A stretch of 64,000 nt of DNA from an uncultured Collinsella sp. (GTDB lineage: Bacteria; Actinomycetota; Coriobacteriia; Coriobacteriales; Coriobacteriaceae): contig UQHZ01000010.1 in assembly GCA_900541055.1 (NCBI GenBank), forward strand, positions 1 through 64,000, given 5' to 3'. Of the stretch, positions 42,407 to 54,206 are shown in pieces (the first letter of the stretch is position 1; every line of letters begins with the position of its first letter). Under the pieces are notes generated by a model. It did not search any database. It saw only the letters and a list, made by a program, of their open reading frames with translations, and had not been told where the DNA came from. Made by a program: the position numbers and the translations under genes.

Positions 42407-43474
42407 CTATTCAAAGACCCATGACTGCTGGATACGGTAGTTAGCAAAGAACAATGCCGTATCAACAAACGGTTTGATGATGAAGACCGGTATGGGCAGT
42501 GCAACGGAAATCAAGAGGACGAGAGCTGCGCTCGCCAACATACAAGCTGCGCACAGGGCAATATAGCGGCAAAGGCTCCGAGAACAGCTGGAATTATCCG
42601 CTTTGAAGACGATATTTCGATTCAGCATATAGTTGACAAATGCCGAGACGACCCGCGCAACGACGGTTGCCCACACGATGGCTGCGCTGGTCGCGACACC
42701 ATGCGACCATAGGAGTACGAGCGCAGAGAACAGTGCCCAATCCAACAACGATGTGCAGAGCGAAGAGAGCGTGTAGCGCGCAAACGCAGAGAATAAGACA
42801 CCGAGCACGCGAAGCGAATCAACAACGGGACGGAAATGTGATGCCTCGTTGTCACCCTCGTAGACCGTGGTAATGGGAACCTCGAAGATGCCACCCGCAC
42901 GCCGCGCCAGCACAAGCATCTCTGTCTCGAACTCATATCCGTCTCGCACCACAGCGAGCATACGGCGCATAAGCGACGCCGGAAGGCCACGTAAGCCCGT
43001 CTGCGTATCACTCACATCGACACCGCAGAGCACGCGCATGGCCCCAAGCATAAAATTGTTACCGAGCTTACTGCGCGCAGGAACGCCATTACCGTCAAAT
43101 CGGCGACAGCCAAGCACCAACGAGTCCTGGTGCAGACCGAGTTCGCGCGCAACGGCGCGGATATCGGCAGGCAAATGCTGACCATCGGCATCTGCCGTGA
43201 CGGCCCCCGCAACAGTCGGGACCTGTTCCAAGAGATAAGAAAAGGCAGTCTTGAGAGCCGCACCTTTGCCGCGGTTGAGCCCGTGGACAAGAACCGTAGC
43301 ACCAAGCGCGCGGGCGCGGTCAAACACCACAGAACAGGACGCGCTGCTCCCGTCATCCACCACAACGATCGGTCCCGGCCATCCGAGCACGAGCTCCTCA
43401 AGTAGTGCGGCCAGCCGACCACTCGGTTCATATGCGGGAATCACCAAAGCTATCCTATTGTCAATATCTGCCAT
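42407..43474 (-). CDS. GT2 glycosyltransferase fused to a GtrA-like membrane domain
   Basis: A 355-residue protein. Residues about 8-225 are a dolichol-phosphate-mannose-synthase-like GT2 domain (ALVIPAYEPSG, VVVDDGSS, GLNRGKGAALKTAF, ADADGQHLPADI, DTQTGLRGLP); residues about 230-350 are a four-helix GtrA-like domain ending YRIQQSWVF. Such fusions charge a lipid carrier with a sugar and flip it. It ends 13 bp before the BcsA-like gene. Start is ambiguous: ATG at 43474 or TTG at 43480, the latter better spaced from GGAGA. Confidence 0.87.
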   Translation of the reverse strand: MADIDNRIALVIPAYEPSGRLAALLEELVLGWPGPIVVVDDGSSASCSVVFDRARALGATVLVHGLNRGKGAALKTAFSYLLEQVPTVAGAVTADADGQHLPADIRAVARELGLHQDSLVLGCRRFDGNGVPARSKLGNNFMLGAMRVLCGVDVSDTQTGLRGLPASLMRRMLAVVRDGYEFETEMLVLARRAGGIFEVPITTVYEGDNEASHFRPVVDSLRVLGVLFSAFARYTLSSLCTSLLDWALFSALVLLWSHGVATSAAIVWATVVARVVSAFVNYMLNRNIVFKADNSSCSRSLCRYIALCAACMLASAALVLLISVALPIPVFIIKPFVDTALFFANYRIQQSWVFE

Positions 43475-43544
43475 GATCAAATGGATTCTCCAACATAATG
43501 AATCGATTTGCAGACGTCGATTATAACTAAATTGCCTAGCGGTT

Positions 43545-43581
43545 AAAACAAAAGCCCGAGTGTCGCTGGGACACCCGGGCT
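43545..43581 (-). terminator. Intrinsic terminator of feoB
   Basis: A 12-bp stem with one mismatch (43553-43564 with 43570-43581), followed on the minus strand by TTTGTTTT. It separates feoB from the polysaccharide genes. Confidence 0.9.
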
Positions 43582-43610
43582 CGTGAAAAGGGGCTAATCC
43601 TTATTCGGAC

Positions 43611-45938
43611 TTAAGCGGAAACTGCGGCGGAAGCAGCGTTGGTCTCGTCCTCGTCGGTCCATGCATGCTTGGGCATGGGACGGAAGATCTGGAAGAGCAT
43701 CGCAACCAGCAGCACGATGGCGACAATCGTCCAGATACCAAACTGCCCAAGGACAAGCAGGTTGTAGAACTGGTTGATGAACAGGCCGATCACCCAAGCA
43801 AAGGCGCACTCGTAACCGATGGCAATCGCGAACCACTTGCCGGAATCCATCTGGTTGCGGATGGCACCCATGGCAGCAAAGCACGGAGCGCACAGCAGGT
43901 TGAACGCGCCAAAGGCGACGCAAGCGCCCATGGTGGGGAACATGCCGGCAAACGCGGTCCACAGGCTCGGGTCGGTCTCGCTCGCGTCGGCAACGGACAG
44001 CAGCGAGCCGGCGGTGGCGACGACGTTCTCCTTGGCGACAAGGCCCGAGACGGACAGCGCTGTTGCCTGCCAGGTGCTAAAGCCAAGCGGGGCGAAGATC
44101 CAGGAGACCAGGTTGCCGAGCATGGCAAGCACGGAGTAGTCCATGAACTCCTCGGAGATGCCGTCCATCGCGGGCAGGTAGCCAAAGGAACCATTGTAGC
44201 TACCAAAGTTGGACAGGAACCAAACCACGACAGTGGACGCGAAGATGACCGTGCCGGCCTTCTTGATAAAGGCCCAGCAGCGCTCCCACACGTGCAGCGC
44301 CCAAGAGCGGATCGCCGGGAAGTGGTAGGCAGGAAGCTCCATAACGAACGGCGTCGGGCGACCGGCGAAGAGCTTGGTCTTTTTGAGCATGAGGCCCGAG
44401 GCGACGACGGCAAAGACGCCCAGGAAGTAGAAGAGCGGACTGATCCACGCGGCGGTGGTGGAAGAATCGCCGATGATGGAACCCATGAGCAGGGCGATGA
44501 TCGGCAGCTTGGCGCCACAGGGAATAAACGTGGTGGTCATGACCGTCATGCGGCGGTCCTTCTCGTTCTCGATAGTCTTGGTGGCCATGACGCCGGGGAC
44601 GCCGCAGCCCGAGGTCACGAGCATGGGGATAAAGGACTTACCGGACAGGCCAAAGCGGCGGAACACGCGGTCCATGATGAAGGCGACGCGGGCCATATAG
44701 CCGCAGTCCTCCAGGAAAGACAGCATCACAAAGAGCAGGAACATCTGCGGCACAAAGCCGAAGATGGCACCCAAACCGCCGACGATGCCGTCGCAGACCA
44801 GCGAATCGACCAGGCCACCGTCCTCGGTGCCGCCCGCCACAAGGGCGTCATGCACCACGGTGGTGATACCCGGGACATAGGGGCCGTACTGCGCCGGGTC
44901 GACCGAGTCGGCGTTGTCGCCCGCAGCCTCGACGGCTGCATCGTAGGCGTCGCGGCCCTGACCGAGCACGTACCAACCGTCGGTGCCAAAGAGCTGGTCG
45001 TTGGTGAAGTCGGTCACCGTGCCGCCCAGGGTGGAAACGGCGATGTAGTACACGCAGAACATGATGACCACAAAGATCGGCAGGCCCAGGATACGGTTGG
45101 TAACCACGCGGTCGATCTTCTCGGAGGTGCTCATCTTGGCCGGAGCCTTAGTGAGGCACTCATCGATGATATGCGCGATGACGCCATAGCGCTCACCGGT
45201 GATAATGGACTCGGCATCGTCGTCGCAGTCCTGCTCGCACTGGGCGACCAGCTCCTCCACGCGAGCGGCCTTCTCCTTGGTGAGGTTGATGAGTTTGCAG
45301 GCGTCTGCATCACGCTCGAACAGCTTGACGGCGTAATAGCGGCGCTTGTTGGCGGGAACGCTCGCCGGAAGGTTGTTCTCGATGTGGTCCAGAACGTCCT
45401 CAATAGAAGAATCAAACTTGTGCTCCGGCACCTGGCCCTTGGAAGCAGCGGACTTCTTGACCTGCTCGAACAGCTCCTTGATACCCTTGTTCTTAAGAGC
45501 CGAGATCATCATGACCGGACAGCCGAGCTTCTTGGACAGCTTGTCGGTGTCGATCTTGTCACCGTTCTTCTCGACCAAGTCGGCCATGTTGAGGGCGACG
45601 ACCACGGGCAGGCCGGTCTCGATAACCTGAAGCGCCAGGTACAGGTTGCGCTCGAGGTTGGTGGCGTCGACCACCTGGACGACAACATCGGGCTCGCCAC
45701 TCATGAGGTAGTCGCGCGAGCACTGCTCCTCGGGGCTGTAGGGGGAAAGCGAGTAGATGCCGGGAAGGTCCGTGATGGTAACGTTCTTGTCGCTTAGGAG
45801 CTTGGCTTCCTTTTTCTCAACCGTGACGCCGGGCCAGTTGCCAACGTAGCCGTTGGCGCCGGTGATCAGGTTGAAAAGCGTGGTCTTGCCGCAGTTGGGG
45901 TTACCCGCCAGCGCGACATGGATCTGAGAATCCGCCAT
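43611..45938 (-). CDS. feoB: Ferrous iron transporter B
   Basis: A 775-residue FeoB: N-terminal G domain with G1 GNPNCGKT (12-19), G3 DLPG and G4 NMAD, then a helical GDI region and the membrane core with paired Gate motifs (IPMLVTSGCGVPGVMATKTI; AGSLLSV / CAPCFAAMGAIRN). It imports Fe2+ under GTP control. AAGAAGG precedes the ATG. Two feoA genes lie upstream on the same strand, and a DtxR-like site lies in the gap before it. Confidence 0.97.
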   Translation of the reverse strand: MADSQIHVALAGNPNCGKTTLFNLITGANGYVGNWPGVTVEKKEAKLLSDKNVTITDLPGIYSLSPYSPEEQCSRDYLMSGEPDVVVQVVDATNLERNLYLALQVIETGLPVVVALNMADLVEKNGDKIDTDKLSKKLGCPVMMISALKNKGIKELFEQVKKSAASKGQVPEHKFDSSIEDVLDHIENNLPASVPANKRRYYAVKLFERDADACKLINLTKEKAARVEELVAQCEQDCDDDAESIITGERYGVIAHIIDECLTKAPAKMSTSEKIDRVVTNRILGLPIFVVIMFCVYYIAVSTLGGTVTDFTNDQLFGTDGWYVLGQGRDAYDAAVEAAGDNADSVDPAQYGPYVPGITTVVHDALVAGGTEDGGLVDSLVCDGIVGGLGAIFGFVPQMFLLFVMLSFLEDCGYMARVAFIMDRVFRRFGLSGKSFIPMLVTSGCGVPGVMATKTIENEKDRRMTVMTTTFIPCGAKLPIIALLMGSIIGDSSTTAAWISPLFYFLGVFAVVASGLMLKKTKLFAGRPTPFVMELPAYHFPAIRSWALHVWERCWAFIKKAGTVIFASTVVVWFLSNFGSYNGSFGYLPAMDGISEEFMDYSVLAMLGNLVSWIFAPLGFSTWQATALSVSGLVAKENVVATAGSLLSVADASETDPSLWTAFAGMFPTMGACVAFGAFNLLCAPCFAAMGAIRNQMDSGKWFAIAIGYECAFAWVIGLFINQFYNLLVLGQFGIWTIVAIVLLVAMLFQIFRPMPKHAWTDEDETNAASAAVSA

Positions 45939-46011
45939 TCAATCCTTCTTCCTTGAGTGCCTGCGCTGCTTTCTCCGCGCAGGCTGGATAATGTGCTTTC
46001 AAGTTGCTGTA

Positions 46012-46035
46012 TTAAGTTAGAAAATCCTAACTTTA
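46012..46035. promoter_or_regulatory. DtxR/IdeR-like inverted repeat upstream of feoB
   Basis: TAAGTTAG (46013-46020) and CTAACTTTA (46027-46035) are near-perfect inverted arms around AAAATC. The TTAG-N6-CTAA core resembles iron-dependent repressor boxes of actinobacteria. It would give feoB its own iron-regulated promoter. Confidence 0.5.
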
Positions 46036-46061
46036 TCTGCAGAAATATGCGCCGCAATTCC

Positions 46062-46283
46062 TTACTGAACCTCGACGACGGCGGCCTCCTCCTTGCGGAT
46101 GGAAAGCTCGTAGCCGCGCACGTTGATCTCAACCGGATCACCGAGCGGTGCAACCTTCACGACCTTGAACGAAGTGCCCTTGATGAGCCCCAGGTCCATA
46201 AGGTGGCGGCGAAGCGCACCCTCGCCGTGAAGCTTGACGATGGTAGAACTCTCGCCCACCTTAACGTCACCCAACGTCTTCAT
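46062..46283 (-). CDS. feoA: FeoA-domain protein (second)
   Basis: A 73-residue SH3-like FeoA protein (MKTLGDVKVGESSTIVKLHGEGALRRHLMDLGLIKGTSFKVVK... GDPVEINVRGYELSIRKEEA). The RRHLMDLGL..G stretch and the closing LSIRKEEA are typical. FeoA proteins support FeoB, possibly by contacting its G domain. It lies 39 bp after the other feoA and 123 bp before feoB. Confidence 0.93.
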   Translation of the reverse strand: MKTLGDVKVGESSTIVKLHGEGALRRHLMDLGLIKGTSFKVVKVAPLGDPVEINVRGYELSIRKEEAAVVEVQ

Positions 46284-46322
46284 CCTCTTGTCCCCCTTTC
46301 GGTTTTTGTGAAATGCTGTGGA

Positions 46323-46565
46323 CTAACCGACGGTCATGATGTGCATGGCAACCTTGGAATCGATGCCAAAGCGTGCGCCCAGCACCGTGACGATGATATT
46401 GGCGCCGCTCGAGCTCACCACGTGGATTTCGCTTCCCTCGACAAAGCCGAGGTCCTTGAGGTGGTGCTTCATATCCTCATTGCCCTTTACCCGAGACACG
46501 CGCACGGTTTCGCCCGCTTTTACCATCGAAAGCGGCATGGCCGGCATCTGCGGTCCGCAAGACAT
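46323..46565 (-). CDS. feoA: FeoA-domain protein (first)
   Basis: An 80-residue FeoA protein with an N-terminal MSCGPQMPAMPLSM extension, then VRVSRVKGNEDMKHHLKDLGFVEGSEIHVVSS and ARFGIDSKVAMHIMTV. TAGGAG precedes the ATG. It is first in the feoA-feoA-feoB series; duplicated feoA genes are common in Gram-positive gut bacteria. Its promoter region carries a long inverted repeat with a possible iron box. Confidence 0.92.
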   Translation of the reverse strand: MSCGPQMPAMPLSMVKAGETVRVSRVKGNEDMKHHLKDLGFVEGSEIHVVSSSGANIIVTVLGARFGIDSKVAMHIMTVG

Positions 46566-46608
46566 GAGTGAGCTCCTAACGTCGGTTCGTCCTCAACATC
46601 GACGCGGT

Positions 46609-46662
46609 AAAAGTTAACCACGTCTATGTTCGCTTTAGTAAACTAACACGTGGTTAACTTTT
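46609..46662. promoter_or_regulatory. Long inverted repeat in the feo promoter
   Basis: AAAAGTTAACCACGT (46609-46623) and its perfect complement (46648-46662) flank 24 bases that contain TTAGTAAACTAA (46635-46646). The inner TTAGT/ACTAA resembles a DtxR-type box. The layout suggests repression of feoA-feoA-feoB by iron. Confidence 0.5.
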
Positions 46663-46706
46663 TGGAAAGGGTCTCTATTCAGTTTTCGAAAAAGTTTCCT
46701 ATATGA

Positions 46707-46746
46707 AACAAAAGGGCGCAGCAAAGGACCATCCTTTACCACGCCC
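46707..46746 (-). terminator. Intrinsic terminator of the HPr gene
   Basis: GGGCG/CGCCC and AAAGGA/TCCTTT pair around a 3-base loop with a small internal loop (46714-46746), followed on the minus strand by TTTTGTTTC. Confidence 0.8.
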
Positions 46747-46754
46747 TGTCATGC

Positions 46755-47003
46755 TTAAAGCGAGAGATTCCTGATCGATGTGACACAGGAGGCCTCATCC
46801 ACGCCCGAAACGCGGAAGATGATGTCCTCGCCGCACTCGCCGTAGAGAGCCATGAGGCCCATAACGTCGCGACCGTCGGTATGGCGGTCGCCGATGCTGA
46901 CCGACACGTCGCTACGATGCTTGGCAATGATGTCATAGAGCAGCGCAACCGGGCGGGCATGCAATCCCAACGGATCTTTAATCGTCTTCGTAAACTCGAC
47001 CAT
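46755..47003 (-). CDS. HPr-family phosphocarrier with Asp at position 46
   Basis: An 82-residue HPr: MVEFTKTIKDPLGLHARPVA places the phosphorylated H15 exactly as in Bacillus HPr when the ATG at 47003 is used (GGGAGGGG upstream). Alignment to Bacillus HPr needs no gap up to residue 51, and the regulatory KSIMG (45-49) reads RDVMG, so Ser46 is Asp. It can carry phosphate in PTS transfer but cannot be switched by HPr kinase at that site. It stands alone with its own terminator, without a ptsI neighbour. Confidence 0.9.
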   Translation of the reverse strand: MVEFTKTIKDPLGLHARPVALLYDIIAKHRSDVSVSIGDRHTDGRDVMGLMALYGECGEDIIFRVSGVDEASCVTSIRNLSL

Positions 47004-47103
47004 GTCCCCTCCCGCGACGTCGTACATTCGGCCGGCAAAACCCAGCCATGTGGTAGCTATTGTACCGTTAGATGCTTCTCGAGAGCTCCTCTGAACACCT
47101 CGC

Positions 47104-47319
47104 GGTCAAAAAGTGGCAAATATGAGTACTGTCACCAATTTAGTAGCAGCAAAATCGAGAGCAAATTGCCTACTTTGAGCGATTCGAAGAGGTTGAAAGC
47201 CGTCAAACGCCCTTCAAAGGGGGTTAGATAAATTGATTTTGAGCCCATTTTCGCTCAGAGCAGGCCGAAAAATATGACACCTCTTTTGCAACAGTACTCA
47301 TATTTGGCATTTTTTGACC
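47104..47319. repeat. 216-bp element with 29-bp terminal inverted repeats
   Basis: The arms 47104-47132 and 47291-47319 match over 29 bp with two mismatches; each contains CAAATATGAGTACTGT. The interior codes for nothing convincing and fills most of the 420-bp gap between HPr and the amino-acid antiporter. No clear target-site duplication is visible. Confidence 0.8.
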
Positions 47320-47340
47320 ACAGGGTCCAAAACATGTCCC

Positions 47341-47376
47341 AAAACACAAAAGGAGGGGCCCGAAGGGCCCCTCCTT
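47341..47376 (-). terminator. Intrinsic terminator of the amino-acid antiporter gene
   Basis: A perfect 12-bp stem AAGGAGGGGCCC (47350-47361 with 47365-47376), GAA loop, followed on the minus strand by TTTGTGTTTT. Confidence 0.93.
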
Positions 47377-47423
47377 AGGAAAGGGAATCAAGTTGTTCCT
47401 CAGCTGTGGATAAATCCCAGCTT

Positions 47424-48899
<1,476 letters not shown>

Positions 48900-49040
48900 T
48901 CATCTATTAAATGTCATCTAAACCCGTCCGAGCTGCAAGTGCAAACACGGACGGCGCACCTGCTAAGGGGAATGGGGAAAAGGGAGTCAACAAAGCCATC
49001 CCCCTTAACGGCGCGAAGCAAACGTCCAGGCGGACGAATA

Positions 49041-49496
49041 CTACTTGTTGGGGAAGGAATAACCTTCGACCGTCACGTGCAGTACCACGACGCGGGGATC
49101 CGCGGCATCGGCCACGACACGGTAGGCCTCGTCAATTTCGACGACGGCAACGCCGCCGGCGGGAATCGTCACGGTCTCCCCCGCCCCCTCAAAGCGCTCG
49201 CGATCATCGATATCGCTGTAAGCGCGGGTGCAGGTGAGGCCTGCCTTGGGGGCAACCTCGACGGTCAGGTCGCCGTCGAGCGGAGCGAGCACGGCATGGT
49301 AGCGACGGTGACCGACCAGGTCGGCGGTTGCGGCCTCGCGGGCATAGACCCACCAGTACACCAGCGAGTCGCCGATGGAGTACGCCACATCGTGCTGCAG
49401 TTCAGAAACGCCGTCGAGCGCCTGGCCGGTACGCATCCACTTCTTGACGGACTTCATCTGAGCGTCGAAATCGGCGCGCGAGTTAAAGACATGCAT
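49041..49496 (-). CDS. ebgC: EbgC/YhcH-like beta-galactosidase accessory subunit
   Basis: A 151-residue cupin-like protein of the YhcH/YjgK/EbgC family (MHVFNSRADFDAQMKSVKKWM..., YWWVYAREAATADLVGHRRYHAVLAPLDGDLTVEVAP). In E. coli, EbgC is the small subunit required for full activity of EbgA. The ATG lies 3 bp after the lacZ stop with AAGGAGG inside the lacZ end, so production in step with the large subunit is expected. Confidence 0.88.
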   Translation of the reverse strand: MHVFNSRADFDAQMKSVKKWMRTGQALDGVSELQHDVAYSIGDSLVYWWVYAREAATADLVGHRRYHAVLAPLDGDLTVEVAPKAGLTCTRAYSDIDDRERFEGAGETVTIPAGGVAVVEIDEAYRVVADAADPRVVVLHVTVEGYSFPNK

Positions 49497-49499
49497 GGC

Positions 49500-52520
<3,021 letters not shown>

Positions 52521-52541
52521 TCATCATCGTAGTGATTCTTG

Positions 52542-52640
52542 TGCAACCGGTTGTCCTTATCTTACGGGCGATGTAAAAAACTGTGCAACCGGTTGTCCGC
52601 TGAACGGTCGATTTGGCAGGGTTAACGGTGCAACCGGTTG
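52542..52640. promoter_or_regulatory. Three CAACCGGTTG operators between lacZ and its LacI regulator
   Basis: CAACCGGTTG occurs at 52544-52553, 52586-52595 and 52631-52640, each within TGCAACCGGTTGT, spaced 42 and 45 bp. The perfect 10-bp palindrome with a central CG is a LacI-family operator form, and the near four-turn spacing allows cooperative binding. Confidence 0.85.
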
Positions 52641-52884
52641 TACAATCGCAACACTTATGTCACCCTGAGTATCGAAACTCAGCACAAGACATCGTTCTTA
52701 AGCTCGTAGGCAACCTCCACGCCCGCTGATATCTCACCCACACGAGACGTATTCGATTTCGGCTTGGTTGCAAAACGACACCGGTCACCGGATATCATGA
52801 ACGCTGTTCAGGCGCACTATAGTAAGCTGTATCCGCACTAGCCCGTATCAGTGACAACATCGACCGCATTTTCCAGGAGACGCC

Positions 52885-53901
52885 ATGACCCAACCAGTTC
52901 GCACCGCACCTACGCTTGCCGAGGTTGCCGCAGCTGCCGGCGTGTCGCGCTCCACGGCATCGCGTGCCCTCAACGATTCGCCCCGCATTAGCGAGGAAAC
53001 CAAAAAGCGCGTCCGCGCGGCGGCCAAGGAATTCAATTTTGTCCCCAACGCTCGTGGCCGAGCGCTCGCTGTCGGGCGCACGGAAATCATCGCCGTGCTC
53101 GTGACCGAGCCTCTGAGTGAACTCTTCAGCGACCCCACCTATAGCGAGTTTTTGAGCGGCATTACCGAGGAACTGTCGGAGTCGTCCTATCTGCCCGTTA
53201 TCTTGCAGGCGTCTTCTACGCATGAGCGCAACCGCGCACGCGAGCACTTTGAGCGCCGCTCGTTCGACGCCGTGATCGACGTCTCTCCCTACAAAGGCAG
53301 CGAGCTGCTCGAGGTGCTGCGCGAGCTGGGCGTACCCACCGTGTTGTGCGGCCAGCTCGAGGGCCACCCCTATCGCGATGTGTTCTCGACGGTCTACTCT
53401 GACGATGAAGAGGGCGGACATTTTGCGGCACTCGCCATGAAGGATCGCGGGCGCAAAGATATCGTCGCCGTGTTGGGACCGCAAGACAACCCCGCTGTTG
53501 TCGACCGCCTGCGCGGCTACCGCGCCGTCTTGGGCGAAGACCTCCCAGACGCAAACGTTATCTATACCGGCTGGAACAGCGGAGACGGCTATCAGGCCAT
53601 GCACCAGATCCTCGCGCGCGAGATTACTTTCGATGGCGTGCTCTGCGGATCGGACCGTATCGCGGCTGGCGTCATCACCGCGCTCAACGAGGCAGGCCTA
53701 TCCGTTCCTGCGGACGTTTCTGTCGTCGGCTTCGACGATCACGAGATTGCGGCGCGCTGCGTCCCCGCGCTCACGACCGTCCGCCAGCCCCTGCGCGAAG
53801 AAGGACACATGGCCGCCAACATTGCGCTCGACATGATCAAGGGTGCCGAGCCCACCACCTCCGTGATGCACATGCAGCTGATCCAGAGAGACTCGCTATA
53901 A
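52885..53901 (+). CDS. LacI-family regulator of the beta-galactosidase operon
   Basis: A 338-residue LacI protein: HTH at about 9-30 (TLAEVAAAAGVSRSTASRALNDSPRISEETKKRVRAAAKEFNFVPN), hinge ARGRALAVGRTEI, and ligand domain with VVDRLRGYRAVLGE and VSVVGFDDHEIAARCVPALTTVRQP. AGGAG lies 5 bases before the ATG. It diverges from lacZ-ebgC, and the three CAACCGGTTG operators sit between the two genes, closer to lacZ; it most likely represses lacZ in the absence of a galactoside. Confidence 0.94.
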   Translation: MTQPVRTAPTLAEVAAAAGVSRSTASRALNDSPRISEETKKRVRAAAKEFNFVPNARGRALAVGRTEIIAVLVTEPLSELFSDPTYSEFLSGITEELSESSYLPVILQASSTHERNRAREHFERRSFDAVIDVSPYKGSELLEVLRELGVPTVLCGQLEGHPYRDVFSTVYSDDEEGGHFAALAMKDRGRKDIVAVLGPQDNPAVVDRLRGYRAVLGEDLPDANVIYTGWNSGDGYQAMHQILAREITFDGVLCGSDRIAAGVITALNEAGLSVPADVSVVGFDDHEIAARCVPALTTVRQPLREEGHMAANIALDMIKGAEPTTSVMHMQLIQRDSL

Positions 53902-53907
53902 GAAAAT

Positions 53908-54109
53908 GGGCCGGGCTTTCCGCCAGACAGTTGTTGCGGAAAGTCTATCCCGTTTTGAGCGCTCATTCTGGGGCACAGTTTCCGTTAGACAGCTCAACCG
54001 GAAACTGTGCCCCATTATTTTGCCGAATTCTGGGTCGCGCTTTCCCAGAGGACCCCCTTTGGGAAAGCGCGACCCGTTCTGCACGCAGATTACGGGATGC
54101 ACTTTCCGC
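53908..54109. repeat. Tandem array of 61-62 bp hairpin units
   Basis: Left arms begin at 53908, 53969, 54032 and 54094. Unit 2 (53969-54014) and unit 3 (54032-54075) each have a perfect 16-bp stem with 14- and 12-base loops; unit 1 (53908-53951) pairs imperfectly, and unit 4 has only the left arm GGGATGCACTTTCCGC. Stem sequences differ between units but keep pairing; GGG and CTTTCC are constant. The array fills the convergent gap between the LacI gene and aspS. Confidence 0.85.
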
Positions 54110-54148
54110 GACGTCCGGTCACCCCATGCCCTCACAATCTCGGCGTAT

Positions 54149-54183
54149 AAAAAACGAGGGAAGGCACACGTCCTTCCCTCGTT
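54149..54183 (-). terminator. Intrinsic terminator of aspS
   Basis: A perfect 12-bp stem AACGAGGGAAGG (54153-54164 with 54172-54183) with a 7-base loop and a minus-strand T run. Confidence 0.94.
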
Positions 54184-54206
54184 GCAAGCAATATGTAGCC
54201 GCTCGC

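Noticed and set aside
43665..45797. 710-residue plus-strand frame opposite feoB
   Set aside because: Antisense to feoB, with no plausible ribosome site or domain.
53908..54109. Possible CRISPR array
   Set aside because: Unit spacing is regular, but there is no constant 24-37 bp repeat; similarity is limited to short stem segments and each unit is self-complementary. No cas gene is nearby.
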